Below are positions 48,071-57,090 of a DNA stretch of 64,000 nt, one piece after another. Each line of letters opens with the position of its first letter. The first letter of the stretch is position 1. The notes below the pieces were generated by a model. That model saw nothing but the letters and a program-made list of their open reading frames with translations. It searched no databases and was not told the origin of the DNA. Made by a program: the position numbers and the translations under genes. The stretch comes from Sphingomonas sp. LY54 (GTDB taxonomy: Bacteria; Pseudomonadota; Alphaproteobacteria; Sphingomonadales; Sphingomonadaceae): positions 62,001 to 126,000 of the forward strand of contig NZ_CP141588.1 in the NCBI RefSeq assembly GCF_035594035.1, written 5' to 3'.

Positions 48071-48394
48071 TCATCGATGCCGGCTCAAGGCGCGCTTCCA
48101 TTCCTGCTCGCTTGGAAGGGGCAGCGGTTCGCCGGTGATCTCCTCGTGGACCAGCTCGAGCCTGGGGTTGCGGACGATCTCATTGCGAAGCTTGCGGCAA
48201 GGGACGCAAACTGCCCGCCGCTGGACGTCCTTGAAGCTATCGGGCCAGCCCTTTTTGTCGAACATCCACCAGAGCGCATGAGGGTGCAGGATGCGGACAT
48301 GCTGGCAGGCCCGGCAGGTGAGCTTGATCGAATATTGGCGGACGGCAGCGTCGAAGAGAGTCCGCAGCGGATAGGCTGAGCCGTCTGGGTACAT
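48071..48394 (-). CDS. Small protein with two CxxC motifs
   Basis: 107 residues, MYPDGSAYPLRTLFDAAVRQ. CRACQH and CVPCRKLRNE about 30 residues apart could bind one zinc ion. Located in the SOS operon, so a DNA-binding accessory role is plausible, but no family with a known function is recognised. Confidence 0.65.
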   Translation of the reverse strand: MYPDGSAYPLRTLFDAAVRQYSIKLTCRACQHVRILHPHALWWMFDKKGWPDSFKDVQRRAVCVPCRKLRNEIVRNPRLELVHEEITGEPLPLPSEQEWKRALSRHR

Positions 48395-48412
48395 GGGTTC
48401 TGGCTATCGGCC

Positions 48413-48781
48413 TCAAAGGGCCGCCTCCGGCACCCGCCCACCGCGCCCCTCGAACAGGCCCGGCAACATCGGAAGTGGCTCTTGGTCAGCGACCGGGTAG
48501 GCGCTCCCTTCGAGAGAGGCGATTGTCACCCACTCGATCGCCCAGCGGAGGTCGAGTACGTCGTTGTCGCCATCGCGGCGGATGGCTGTGAGGCCGGCGC
48601 CCTCGGTATGCAGCCGGAACCGGTTGATCCGATCCTCGTGCCTTCCCTCAATCAGCGTGCCATCGGAAAAAGCGAGATAGAAGAGACAGGGCCCAGCAGA
48701 CGGCAACTCCAGCGTGGCTTCCACATTCCCGGTCACTTCTACGCGCCCGACCGCAGGCAATCCGCGAACCGTCACGGCCAT
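48413..48781 (-). CDS. Hypothetical protein, first gene of an SOS operon
   Basis: 122 residues from MAVTVRGLP (48781; an ATG two codons earlier is possible). Beta-rich, acidic: GRVEVTGNVEATLELPSAGP, TLIEGRHEDRINRFRLHTEG. The gene begins 35 bases downstream of a perfect LexA box and leads five closely spaced genes. No known family. Confidence 0.65.
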   Translation of the reverse strand: MAVTVRGLPAVGRVEVTGNVEATLELPSAGPCLFYLAFSDGTLIEGRHEDRINRFRLHTEGAGLTAIRRDGDNDVLDLRWAIEWVTIASLEGSAYPVADQEPLPMLPGLFEGRGGRVPEAAL

Positions 48782-48816
48782 GGTCATCTCCTATGTTCGA
48801 TTCGGGGGAAAATATA

Positions 48817-48831
48817 GAACAAAGACAGAAC
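48817..48831 (-). promoter_or_regulatory. LexA box of the SRAP operon
   Basis: + strand GAAC (48817-48820), seven bases, GAAC (48828-48831), that is GTTC-N7-GTTC on the operon strand. Identical half sites and spacing to the lexA operator at 5565-5579. Confidence 0.82.
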
Positions 48832-48857
48832 ATAGGCTAGCGCGAGAAGTCCTTACT

Positions 48858-49242
48858 TCAACTGCATGGCTGTTTCGGCGATGGCCGGGCTTCATCCGCA
48901 CTCGTGCGCGCGCGACTGTCGAGCGGGGCTTCGGCACGCTCGGTCATGCCGTAATCGCGCACGACCTCAGCGATGCGGATCCGATAATCGCTGAACACCG
49001 CGCGCCGCCCTTCCGCCTGCACGGCCCGGTGGGCGGCGGTGTTGCGCCAAGCCGCGACCGCCGCCCCGTCGCGCCAGAAGGAGAGCGAAAGGAGCTTGCC
49101 GGGCTCGGCGAGGCTCTCGAACCGTTCGATCGAGAGAAAGCCGTCGATCCGGTCCAGCTCGGGGCCGCAGCGCGTGGGCAAGGTCCAGATAGCGCGACTC
49201 CCGTCCCGACGCCGGCCAGACCTCGAACAGCACCGCGATCAC
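48858..49242 (-). pseudogene. Antibiotic-biosynthesis-monooxygenase-like protein, frameshifted
   Basis: It begins [20 protein letters not shown] (49242), continues in another frame as ELDRIDGFLSIERFESLAEP and then LSFWRDGAAVAAWRNTAAHR. One extra base in a run of four G (49161-49164) breaks the frame. Removing it restores a normal ABM ferredoxin-like domain of about 125 residues. Overlaps the NIPSNAP gene stop by four bases. It could be a sequencing error or a true lesion. Confidence 0.75.
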
Positions 49243-49568
49243 GGCCGCACCAAATGCGCATGGGGCGCGGAGGCGAGCCGCAGGAACAGCCGATCCTCGC
49301 GGCGGATGAACCGCTCGCGCTGGGCGAAAGCATAGTTTTCGCGCCCGATCGGATCTTCGCGCAGCCGAGCGCGATAGGCCTCGTAAGCGGCGAGGCTCTC
49401 GACCGAATAGACCCCGTAGGCGGTGGACGCCGAGCCTTCGTGCGGCGCGAAATAGCCGATGAGATCGGCGCCGCAGCGCGGAATGGCCTGGCCCCAGTTG
49501 CGGGCATAGTCGCCGAAGGCGGGCAGTTTGTAGGGGTCGAGCTCGTATCGGATGAAGCAGGTGATCAT
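49239..49568 (-). CDS. NIPSNAP-family protein
   Basis: 109 residues from ATG 49566-49568. Ferredoxin-like fold: [66 protein letters not shown]. Function of bacterial members is poorly known. Translationally coupled to the monooxygenase-like gene and divergent from the ArsR regulator, its likely repressor. Confidence 0.85.
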   Translation of the reverse strand: MITCFIRYELDPYKLPAFGDYARNWGQAIPRCGADLIGYFAPHEGSASTAYGVYSVESLAAYEAYRARLREDPIGRENYAFAQRERFIRREDRLFLRLASAPHAHLVRP

Positions 49569-49691
49569 GGTGGTCTCCGGGTTGCCCTGGTCTTTTAGCG
49601 GTAGCGGCCCGAGCGATGCTTCGGCCACGGCCGAAACATTCCCCTCTCCGCTTCGCTAAGGCCGCATTGGCGGGCTACACGAGGAGCTGCC

Positions 49692-50402
49692 ATGACCAAC
49701 GTCGCCTCTCTCGCCAGCATCGCCGCCCTGATCGGGGAGCCCGCGCGCGCGGCGATCCTCGTGACCCTGATGGACGGGCGCGCGCTCACAGCGGGCGAAC
49801 TGGGGGAAGCTGCCGGCATCGCGCCTTCGACGGCGAGCGGGCACCTCGTCCGCATGCTAGATGCTGGGCTGCTCGCGCTCGAGCGACAGGGTCGCCACCG
49901 TTATTATCGCCTCGCAAGCCCGTCCGTTGCCGGCCTCCTCGAGAGCATGATGTCGCTCACTGGCGAGCTTGTCACTGCCGCCGGGCGATGCCGGCCGGTA
50001 CGAACAGGCCCCCGGGACCAAGCGCTGCGCCGGGCGCGTCTCTGCTACGATCATCTTGCCGGCGAAGTCGCCGTCGGGATCGCCGCCTCCATGACAGGAC
50101 GCGGCGAGCTCGAGTTCGACGCAGACGGGGGCGCGCTGACGGGCCGGGGCATGGACTTCCTCGCGTCTCTCGGCGTCGATCTCGATGCGAGCGCACCGGC
50201 CGCCTCGCGGCGCGCCTTCTGCCGTCCCTGCCTCGACTGGAGCGAGCGTCGCCCGCATGTCGCCGGTACGGTCGGCCGGGCCCTCTACGCCTGCTTCCTG
50301 GGTAAGGGCTGGCTTCGCCGGTCCGGCACCGGCCGCGCTCTCCTCATCACCCCGCCGGGACAAGCGGCGTTCGAACGCCATTTTGGACTAGCACCAGCCT
50401 GA
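49692..50402 (+). CDS. ArsR/SmtB-family transcription regulator
   Basis: 236 residues from ATG 49692. Winged helix at residues 5-85: IGEPARAAILVTLMDGRALT, ELGEAAGIAPSTASGHLVRM, LERQGRHRYYRLAS. A long C-terminal domain with two Cys (FCRPCLDWSERR) may sense a ligand. Divergent from the NIPSNAP/monooxygenase pair with about 120 bases between starts, the usual layout of a repressor and its target. Confidence 0.88.
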   Translation: MTNVASLASIAALIGEPARAAILVTLMDGRALTAGELGEAAGIAPSTASGHLVRMLDAGLLALERQGRHRYYRLASPSVAGLLESMMSLTGELVTAAGRCRPVRTGPRDQALRRARLCYDHLAGEVAVGIAASMTGRGELEFDADGGALTGRGMDFLASLGVDLDASAPAASRRAFCRPCLDWSERRPHVAGTVGRALYACFLGKGWLRRSGTGRALLITPPGQAAFERHFGLAPA

Positions 50403-50754
50403 TACGCCGGTCGCCCGCCGGGTTTACCTCCCTCAAGCGCTCGGACCTGAAGGGCGGCCTCGGCATCACACTTACAGCAAGGGCGCGACTTCCTGTGCCG
50501 CAACATGCACAGTTCCGGGCCGGCCGAGTAGATCGAGGAACGTCCGGTACGCCGGCCGCTTTGCGCCATCATGGTCGTTCAGAGCTTCCCGAGCGCAGCC
50601 ACAAACCGGTCGTTCGTTCAGGTAGACCAGCCACGTCCTTTCGTAGCTAGAGCCCAAATAGCTTTGTGTTAGCGCCAGCATAAGTATCTTCGTCACGAAT
50701 CAAGTAGGACCTAAGAGACAGAAAGATCTTGAGGCATTGCGTTTGAGAGGCTGC
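50403..50754. repeat. Gene-free stretch with interspersed repeats
   Basis: Decayed repeat pieces around 50505-50640: GGAACGTCCGGTACGCCGGC, GTTCAGAGCTTCCCGAGCGC and CAAACCGGTCGTTCGTTCAG. No gene seen. Confidence 0.6.
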
Positions 50755-51246
50755 ATGTTCCGTCCCCTGCATCTCGTCATTAGAAACGAGGCAACTCGAG
50801 CGCGGCGCTTCCGATCTCGATGGTGCGCGGTTGCGATTGCGCTACTGACTGCATGTGTGCTGGCGCCCAGCTCGGCTTCACCACCGCCAAGTCACGATCA
50901 CGTGGGCGCTCAACACGTCAAGAATCCCCGCTACGGATCGAATCTCCGTGTGATCGGCGGTGACGACCTCAAAAAGCTCATCCGAGGCAAGAGTGTCCAA
51001 TTCGGCAGGCGGCCGTCACTCGAGGGTCGCGTCGACATGTATGGCCCTGACGGCTCGTTCATGCGGTCTGTCCAGGGAGGGGGTGCGCCAGTCGTCGGAA
51101 CCTACTCCATCGATGGAGATCGCGTATGCGTAGAGGCGGGGATATTTTCCGAGTGTAAGCGCTACGTCGTCGCCGAGGACGGAACGATTCTCCAAGAGAA
51201 GGAGCTCAACGGCCAGAAATACTACGCCGCCGTGCGTGTCAGGTAG
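50755..51246 (+). CDS. Exported hypothetical protein
   Basis: 163 residues from ATG 50755 after TTGAGAGGC. A basic N-terminus and hydrophobic stretch (WCAVAIALLTACVLAPSSAS) form a signal peptide, possibly a lipobox at LTAC. The mature part is beta-rich (VGTYSIDGDRVCVEAGIFSE) with a Cys pair. No known function. Confidence 0.65.
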   Translation: MFRPLHLVIRNEATRARRFRSRWCAVAIALLTACVLAPSSASPPPSHDHVGAQHVKNPRYGSNLRVIGGDDLKKLIRGKSVQFGRRPSLEGRVDMYGPDGSFMRSVQGGGAPVVGTYSIDGDRVCVEAGIFSECKRYVVAEDGTILQEKELNGQKYYAAVRVR

Positions 51247-51606
51247 TTCGTCCATGAGGGGAAGGACGACTATCGCTTGGCGGCGTCTATGATAGCATCA
51301 TCTTCTACGATCTAATTGGGACGCTCATCTCAAACCCTGTGACCCGCCTCCGCTGTGGGTCGATAGCGGACTTAGAGCACGCGGAAGCCACAAAGGTCCG
51401 CTTTTCCGCCGTCGCACCCAGAAGCGGACAGTCCGCTAACGGCCAGATGCGGACGTTCCGAGCGGGTTGCAGCCTATCCTCCGGCATCTGGCGCTTCGCC
51501 GTACGAATATGCGATGCTGTACCTGAGCCAGGAACTCGACGCCCAACCGGCGAGCGGCTTCATTATCTATTACGCTCGAAGCGTCTGCAGCATAATAGGA
51601 TCTGAT
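51247..51606. repeat. Gene-free stretch with interspersed repeat
   Basis: Repeat pieces at 51345-51462: GGGTCGATAGCGGACTTAGA, AAGGTCCGCTTTTCCGCCGT, CACCCAGAAGCGGACAGTCC and GCTAACGGCCAGATGCGGAC. A near-identical unit is at 53087-53143. No gene. Confidence 0.7.
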
Positions 51607-52155
51607 ATGCTAACTGGTTCCAAGCGGCCGCGAAGTCGGCTTCTACCTCGGCTAGCCACTCTTGGAATCCTGCTTGCTACGGCCGGGTGTTATGACATGA
51701 CCGACAAAGGCAAAAGCTTTGTCATCAATGGCGTCAAATACGATATTCCTGGGGACCATATTGAAATAGCCTCAGGACCTGCCAGCGGAGAGGTGTACGC
51801 GCGATTAAGACCGCCAAGTGCCGACTTTGAGATCGTTCTTGCCGATAGCATTAGCTATAGAAGAAATTGGCAGGGGGGCGGAGCTCCGCTCATTCGGCAC
51901 ATCAATGACACGCCGACGCATACGTTTCAGAAGTTTAGCTTCCCGTCGGGAGTCACTGCTTGTCATAAAGATACGCCGCACGCGAACTGCGGTTTGAGTA
52001 TCAAAGACAACGCTATTGTGTGGTCTATCATATTCGATCGCAAGCACGTTCCAAACAGCGAAAAGATAAGAGAACAAGCGTCCAGCATTATTCGAAGCTA
52101 CAGGAGGGCGGATCCCGACAGCAACGAGAAGCTGAGCACATCTGATTTTTCTTAG
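51607..52155 (+). CDS. Lipoprotein of unknown function
   Basis: 182 residues from ATG 51607. A basic, hydrophobic signal with lipobox-like TAGC is followed by a soluble domain with two more Cys (VTACHKDTPHANCGLSI). Lower GC and different codon use from the left half suggest transfer. No family recognised. Confidence 0.65.
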   Translation: MLTGSKRPRSRLLPRLATLGILLATAGCYDMTDKGKSFVINGVKYDIPGDHIEIASGPASGEVYARLRPPSADFEIVLADSISYRRNWQGGGAPLIRHINDTPTHTFQKFSFPSGVTACHKDTPHANCGLSIKDNAIVWSIIFDRKHVPNSEKIREQASSIIRSYRRADPDSNEKLSTSDFS

Positions 52156-52643
52156 CGCTAACAGGTATGCGTAGGCGTATCGTCCGCGATGGGTCGCTGG
52201 CGAGCGTTGAGCACGTCTGTCGCGCAGAGCTCTAATGATTTCGCGCGAAGCCCATCCGATTCTTCCGACGAGGTAGCCGATACCAACGATGATCCACGAC
52301 GCATGAGGCGGTTAGAGGGTGTTGAATGGTGTCACCATGCAACGATCATACATGGCTGTTCGCGAAGCAGGTATCCGTGATTTGCCCGGTGTATGGATAA
52401 ACATTGTGGATTTTGGGATAACCGTAGGGAATGCCGGTATCGCTCTACCGTTCTTGTCGTGATCGAACGGGGCGGTCATGGACGTTGCGGGTCGTCGGGT
52501 TCTGGTCCTATTTCTCGGCGGCCCATCAATTCTTCGAGTGCCTGCGGTCAAAGCCAGATCGTACCGGGCAAGGGGCCACATTCGTTCCGATCCTGCGCGC
52601 TTTACTTCAGATTTCGGTAACCAAAACGACTTAGGTGTTTCCT
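52156..52643. other. Gene-free stretch
   Basis: Only short opposed frames without clear start signals. A 41-codon frame from 52337 is possible but unsupported. Nothing else recognised. Confidence 0.4.
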
Positions 52644-52928
52644 ATGAGGCTGCACCTACCGGCTCTGATCATTGCCCTCCTGCTAGCTGGGTGTGTCGAG
52701 CAGGGTGACCCTCACGTTCACCACTCCGGGAGAGACCGCCTTCTGCTCGTGTGGTTGGCGTTCATAAGTGGAGCCTTTGGCACCCTGTTCCCAGACACCG
52801 CCACAAACCTGAGCGGCGTCGGGGACCGAGCCGTTACCAGAACCGTCTCCGTCGCATTCCTCTTGATCGCATCGGTTTTCCTAACAGGACACTATTTGGA
52901 TCTGCGCTTCATCGGCTACTCCGTCTAA
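52644..52928 (+). CDS. Small lipoprotein or membrane protein
   Basis: 94 residues from ATG 52644. N-terminal MRLHLPALIIALLLAGCVEQ has a clear lipobox (LLAGC). Two further hydrophobic segments follow (LLLVWLAFISGAFGTLF; SVAFLLIASVFLTGHYL). Function unknown. Confidence 0.5.
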   Translation: MRLHLPALIIALLLAGCVEQGDPHVHHSGRDRLLLVWLAFISGAFGTLFPDTATNLSGVGDRAVTRTVSVAFLLIASVFLTGHYLDLRFIGYSV

Positions 52929-53261
52929 TCGAGGGTTTCTTGTTCCCAATGGAATTGCCGTATCTCGGGCGCAGCACAGGGGCGGAACTGGGCACAATCC
53001 CAGTCTGGGTCGCGGAAAGCATGCTCATCTGTTGAGTCCTGGAAAGTAGCACGTTGGACGGCGCGTCAATCGCAGAAGTCGCAAACGTCCGCTTTCCCGC
53101 CGTCCCACCCAGAAGCGGACAGTCCGCTAACGGCCAAAGCCGGCGTAGGGGCAGGGAGTTCCGCTAAGCGCCATTAGCAGACACTCAGGGCAGCGCCAGC
53201 GGCACTGAAGACCGGACCGTCGATCGTGGCTCGGTCACCAATCGCGGCATTTTGCCGGCGA
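52929..53261. repeat. Gene-free stretch with interspersed repeat
   Basis: Repeat unit at 53087-53143 (AACGTCCGCTTTCCCGCCGT, ACCCAGAAGCGGACAGTCCG, CTAACGGCCAAAGCCGG), nearly the same as the unit at 51399-51460. No gene. Confidence 0.7.
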
Positions 53262-53723
53262 CTACTCAGAGCTTTCGCTTTGCAGCATCTGTTCGGCGGC
53301 ACGTTCCAGATGTTGCAAGACACGCACTGCCGCCGAACCATCTTCGGCCGTGACCGAAGCGAGCGCATGCTTGCGAATATTGCTGGCCACCACATCGAGT
53401 TTTCTTGCCAGCGAGCGCCCTTGTTCGGTGAGGTGAAGCTTGCGTCCGCGCCGGTCGTCGGGGTCCATGCGGCGCTGCACCAATCCCATGGCCTCGAGTT
53501 GATCGACCGACCGAGCCATGGCTGCCCTGTCGACCCCTATCGCTTCAGCTATGACGTTCTGGCGCGACCCGTCGCCGAGCTCCACGATGGCGAGGATCGG
53601 CGCGGCGGTGGAGAAGGACATCCCGAAATCCTCGAACGCCTTGCTCACCGCGCGATACCAGGTCCGTCCCACCGGGAGGATCATCCAGGTGAGGGCCAAT
53701 CCCCAATCCTTTTCGTCGCGCAT
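53262..53723 (-). CDS. MarR-family transcription regulator
   Basis: 153 residues from MRDEKDWGLA (53723; an ATG four codons upstream is possible). Winged helix: SFSTAAPILAIVELGDGSRQ, IAEAIGVDRAAMARSVDQLE, VQRRMDPDDRRGRKLHLTEQ. Divergent from the Gfo/Idh fragment and KstD-like gene with 81 bases between starts, so it probably represses them in response to a small aromatic or lipophilic ligand. Confidence 0.9.
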   Translation of the reverse strand: MRDEKDWGLALTWMILPVGRTWYRAVSKAFEDFGMSFSTAAPILAIVELGDGSRQNVIAEAIGVDRAAMARSVDQLEAMGLVQRRMDPDDRRGRKLHLTEQGRSLARKLDVVASNIRKHALASVTAEDGSAAVRVLQHLERAAEQMLQSESSE

Positions 53724-53804
53724 CGGCGGATCCACCCTTGAAGATTGGTTGACGCGTCAACATCTAAATAATGACTTTTGATCGTCAATCAATCCGGAGG
53801 GAAC

Positions 53805-53999
53805 ATGCCACGCACTGACAAGCCGATCCGGGTCGGATTCATTGGCCTTAACCCCGGCATTCACTGGGCCGCCACGGCGCACATTCGAGCGCTGCAGGCT
53901 TTGCCGGACCAATACGAGGTGGTCGGCGTCGCGAATCCCGCGTTTGCCTCCGCCGACAGCGTCGAGGCATCAGGCCATCGCAGAGGAGAGCCGTCGTGA
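53805..53999 (+). pseudogene. N-terminal fragment of a Gfo/Idh/MocA-type oxidoreductase
   Basis: ATG 53805 opens MPRTDKPIRVGFIGLNPGIH then ALQALPDQYEVVGVANPAFA, the start of an NAD(P)-binding Rossmann domain. After about 50 residues the similarity stops and the frame ends at 53999, overlapping the GTG of the next gene. The remaining 300 or so residues are gone, consistent with an internal deletion. Confidence 0.8.
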
Positions 54000-55678
54000 C
54001 CGAAGCAAGAGCTGAACCAAAGAGCTTCGACGTCGTCGTGGTGGGCACCGGCGTCGCCGGCATGACTGCTGCGATCGTCGCCGCCACGAACGGGCTCGAG
54101 GTCCTTCTCCTGGAGAGCACTGATCGGGTGGGCGGCACCACGGCGCTGTCAGGAGGCGGGGTCTGGATTCCCAACAACCCTTACATGAACAAGGTCGGCC
54201 TTTCCGATTCGATCGAGCAGGCCCGGACCTATTTGGCCGCTGTTCTGGGCAACTATTTCGATACGGCGAAAGTCGATGCGTTTCTAACGGCGGGGCCAGA
54301 GATGCTGCGGTTTATGCAGGATCATTCGGAAGTCCGCTTCGATCCTGGCAACACCGTCGACTACGAACCGGATAAGCCAGGAGTGGCCTATGGGCGAACC
54401 ATCGCCGCGCAGGTCTTTGATGGTCGGCGCCTCGGCGAGGACATCAAGCTGCTTCGCCCGGCGCTGAAGCAACTGGGCGCGTTCGATGGCATGCAGATCG
54501 GGGCGGGCGATATCGCTGCCTTTTCATCGGTACTGCGCAAGCCCAAGTCACTCGTGTACAGCGCAGGCAAATTCGCGCGATATCTCTCCGACAGGCTGTT
54601 TCATGGAAGGGCGACCCGGCTGGTCAACGGGAACGCCCTGTCCGGCAGCCTCCTCTGCTCCGTGAGGCGGGCCGGTGTGACGCTGTGGACCTCCTCCCCG
54701 ATGCGGAGCCTGATCCAGGAGGATGGAGCCATTCGCGGCGTCAGGGTGTCGCATCAGGGGCTGATGGTGGAGGTGACGGCCACGCGCGGCGTGATCCTTG
54801 CCACCGGAGGCTATGGCGCGAATACGGAAATGCGGCGAACCTACGTCCCGCAGGCGGATGCCGGCTTCTCACTGCAGCCCGAAGGCAGCCAGGGCGACGG
54901 CATCAAGGCTGGCGTAGAGGCCGGCGGGACCTTCGTCACGGGCAACGTCGCCAACGCCATCTACGTGCCGATGTCCACGATGGTGGATCGAACGGGCGAA
55001 CGCTTTTCTTACCCTCATATCATGTGGGACCGCCATATGCCCGGCTTCATCGTCGTGGATAAGACCGGAAAGCGCTTCGTCAACGAGTCGACGTCCTACC
55101 AAGCCTTTGGAACGGCGATGATCGAGAAGGGCGTAGAGTCTGCCTGGCTCATCGGAACCCACCATGCGATCCGCCGCTACTCGATGGGATTGGCCAAGGC
55201 GGCGCCGCTTCCGATCAAGCCCTATTTGGCCAACGGGTATCTGAAGAAGGGGAAGACCCTGTCCAACCTTGCCGACGTACTGGGTCTGCCCAAGGCGGCA
55301 TTTCTGGAGACGGTGAGCGAGTTCAACCGCCACGCCAAGGAAGGCAAGGACCCCGAATTCGATCGTGGTGTCGATGCCTATTCGATCGGACAAGGTGACC
55401 CCGAGCACAAGATCAACCCGAATTTGGCGCCGCTCGACCGGGGTCCCTTTTATGCCGTTGAGCTCTTTCCGGGGCAGCTGAGCACGATGAACGGCCTCGA
55501 CACGGATGAGCATGCGCGCGTTCTTGATGGCGATCGCCGGCCGATCCCGGGACTCTATGCCGCCGGCGTCGACGCCAACTCCCTGTTCCGGGGAACCTAT
55601 CCCGGGGGTGGTGGCAGTCTCGGGCCTGGCATGACCTTCGGATACATCGCGGCGCAGCACCTTAGCGGACGCACATAG
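53996..55678 (+). CDS. FAD-dependent dehydrogenase of the KstD/fumarate reductase family
   Basis: 560 residues from GTG 53996. The FAD-binding motif is VVVVGTGVAGMTAAIVAATN with the following ESTDRVGGTTALSGGGVWIP. The C-terminal FAD motif is GLYAAGVDANSLFRGTYPGGGGSLGPGMTFGYIAA, as in 3-ketosteroid delta-1-dehydrogenases. Substrate could be a steroid or other ketone. It is downstream of a gene fragment and divergent from MarR; regulation by MarR is inferred. Confidence 0.88.
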   Translation: MTEARAEPKSFDVVVVGTGVAGMTAAIVAATNGLEVLLLESTDRVGGTTALSGGGVWIPNNPYMNKVGLSDSIEQARTYLAAVLGNYFDTAKVDAFLTAGPEMLRFMQDHSEVRFDPGNTVDYEPDKPGVAYGRTIAAQVFDGRRLGEDIKLLRPALKQLGAFDGMQIGAGDIAAFSSVLRKPKSLVYSAGKFARYLSDRLFHGRATRLVNGNALSGSLLCSVRRAGVTLWTSSPMRSLIQEDGAIRGVRVSHQGLMVEVTATRGVILATGGYGANTEMRRTYVPQADAGFSLQPEGSQGDGIKAGVEAGGTFVTGNVANAIYVPMSTMVDRTGERFSYPHIMWDRHMPGFIVVDKTGKRFVNESTSYQAFGTAMIEKGVESAWLIGTHHAIRRYSMGLAKAAPLPIKPYLANGYLKKGKTLSNLADVLGLPKAAFLETVSEFNRHAKEGKDPEFDRGVDAYSIGQGDPEHKINPNLAPLDRGPFYAVELFPGQLSTMNGLDTDEHARVLDGDRRPIPGLYAAGVDANSLFRGTYPGGGGSLGPGMTFGYIAAQHLSGRT

Positions 55679-55744
55679 CGCTCCTCACGCCACGACTACG
55701 ATCTTGACCGTGCCTCGCTCGGAACGTCCGGCTTCCTCATCTCC

Positions 55745-55800
55745 ATCTACAAGAGCAGACCGTCCGCTTGCGGCCAATTGCGGACATGCGCCCCATTCAT
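55745..55800. repeat. Interspersed repeat copy
   Basis: GCAGACCGTCCGCTTGCGGC and CAATTGCGGACATGCGCC between the KstD-like and DUF1993 genes. Confidence 0.6.
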
Positions 55801-55903
55801 TGCCAGCGTTCGCATGGAGAGCGTACGCATTAGGCGGACGGCACCTGCGATGGATCTCCACGCCAGACTTGATCCTGCATACCTTCCGTCCGAAAGGGAT
55901 CGC

Positions 55904-56476
55904 ATGCGGCTCACCACTCTCCTTATCCCTACGCTCTCCAACCAGCTTCACGCCCTCTCCGGATGGCTCGATAAGGCGGAGGCGCTCGTCGCGCAGCGCG
56001 GGGAAGGTCCGGATGGGCTGCTCGTTTTGCGTCTCGCGCCTGACATGTTTCCGCTGACTACGCAGCTGCGCTTCCTGGCGTTTCAGGCACAGGAGCCTGT
56101 CTATCGGCTCCGGGGCGAGACTGTGCCGGAGACGGTGCTTCAGGTTCGCCAGGAGGGCCGCGACGGCGGGGAGCGACCCGGCACCTGGGCTGAAGCGCGC
56201 GCACGCGTGGCCGATGCTGCAGGCCTCCTTGCCACGGTCGGCCCGGACGAGCTTGACGCTGCAGCCGACAGGCCGATTGCGCACGAACTGCCCACCGGCA
56301 TGATCTTCGACATGACCGGTGACCAATATGTGCGTGACTGGGCGCTGCCGCAGGTCGCGTTCCACCAGATGATTGTCTATGCCATTCTGCGCCAGGCTGG
56401 CGTGCCGCTCGGCAAGGTGGATTACGTGCCGCAGATGTTCGGCTACCTCAGGCCAGGTACCGCTCCGGGGGCTTAG
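55904..56476 (+). CDS. DUF1993-family protein
   Basis: 190 residues from ATG 55904 with AAAGGGA upstream. Four-helix DinB-like fold: PTLSNQLHALSGWLDKAEAL, APDMFPLTTQLRFLAFQAQE, DQYVRDWALPQVAFHQMIVY, LRQAGVPLGKVDYV. Related to DinB-type metalloproteins, but the function is unknown. Confidence 0.85.
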   Translation: MRLTTLLIPTLSNQLHALSGWLDKAEALVAQRGEGPDGLLVLRLAPDMFPLTTQLRFLAFQAQEPVYRLRGETVPETVLQVRQEGRDGGERPGTWAEARARVADAAGLLATVGPDELDAAADRPIAHELPTGMIFDMTGDQYVRDWALPQVAFHQMIVYAILRQAGVPLGKVDYVPQMFGYLRPGTAPGA

Positions 56477-56724
56477 GCCACGGACGTCTCTGGCCTCTGC
56501 GGCCAAGCGTCCTACCTTCGCCATCAAGCATTCGGGGAGGTTGCTGCTCGATTTCTTCGAAAGACTGAGCAGGGCGGCTCCGTGAAAAATCCGGCGCACT
56601 ATCGGGCGCATCCAAGAAGAACGGACCTTCCCCGCGTCGGCTGACCCAGCGAGCTCGCCCGGCTCGGGATCGGCTCGGTTGCCCTTTATACCCCGCGATA
56701 CAGCATCTCGGCGCTTGCATGAAT
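56477..56724. other. Gene-free stretch before the second SOS operon
   Basis: About 250 bases without a gene. It leads into the LexA box at 56725 and presumably holds the promoter of the operon starting at 56751. Confidence 0.4.
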
Positions 56725-56739
56725 GTTCTTGTTTCGTTC
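56725..56739 (+). promoter_or_regulatory. LexA box of the second SRAP operon
   Basis: GTTC (56725-56728), seven bases, GTTC (56736-56739), 11 bases upstream of the ATG at 56751. Perfect match to the lexA operator type. Its distance to the start codon is close to that in lexA. Confidence 0.82.
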
Positions 56740-56750
56740 ACACATGCGCC

Positions 56751-57080
56751 ATGCGATTCCCGGCCCACCAACTTCGCGACAAAGCGCTGCTGGCTCTCGA
56801 GGACGCCGTGCAAGAGTGTCGGTATCGCACCCCCCGGCGCAGCCATGCGGTACGGTTCGCATTGGCCTACCTGTGGGCCTATTCCGGCTGCAACGAGCGT
56901 CAGCCCTACAACGAATTCTGGAGTGCGCTCTTGGAGCCAAAGTCGCCGTGGAGCTTCAGCGCGGCGGATCACGCTTTGCTCGGCATTTATGTTAGCCTCG
57001 GGCTTGAGCGCGACGATAAGGTAGGCTGGGCGATGTGGCGGAGCTGGCAGGAGTCGGAAGGGTCCGGCGGGTCACACTAG
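56751..57080 (+). CDS. Hypothetical protein, first gene of the second SOS operon
   Basis: 109 residues from ATG 56751, MRFPAHQLRDKALLALEDAV. Helical, with NERQPYNEFWSALLEPKSPW and DHALLGIYVSLGL segments. Immediately downstream of a LexA box. No known function. Confidence 0.7.
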   Translation: MRFPAHQLRDKALLALEDAVQECRYRTPRRSHAVRFALAYLWAYSGCNERQPYNEFWSALLEPKSPWSFSAADHALLGIYVSLGLERDDKVGWAMWRSWQESEGSGGSH

Positions 57081-57090
57081 GGAGGCACAG

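Noticed and set aside
52312..52581. 89-codon - strand frame in a gene-free stretch
   Set aside because: Composition and starts are poor and no similarity is recognised.
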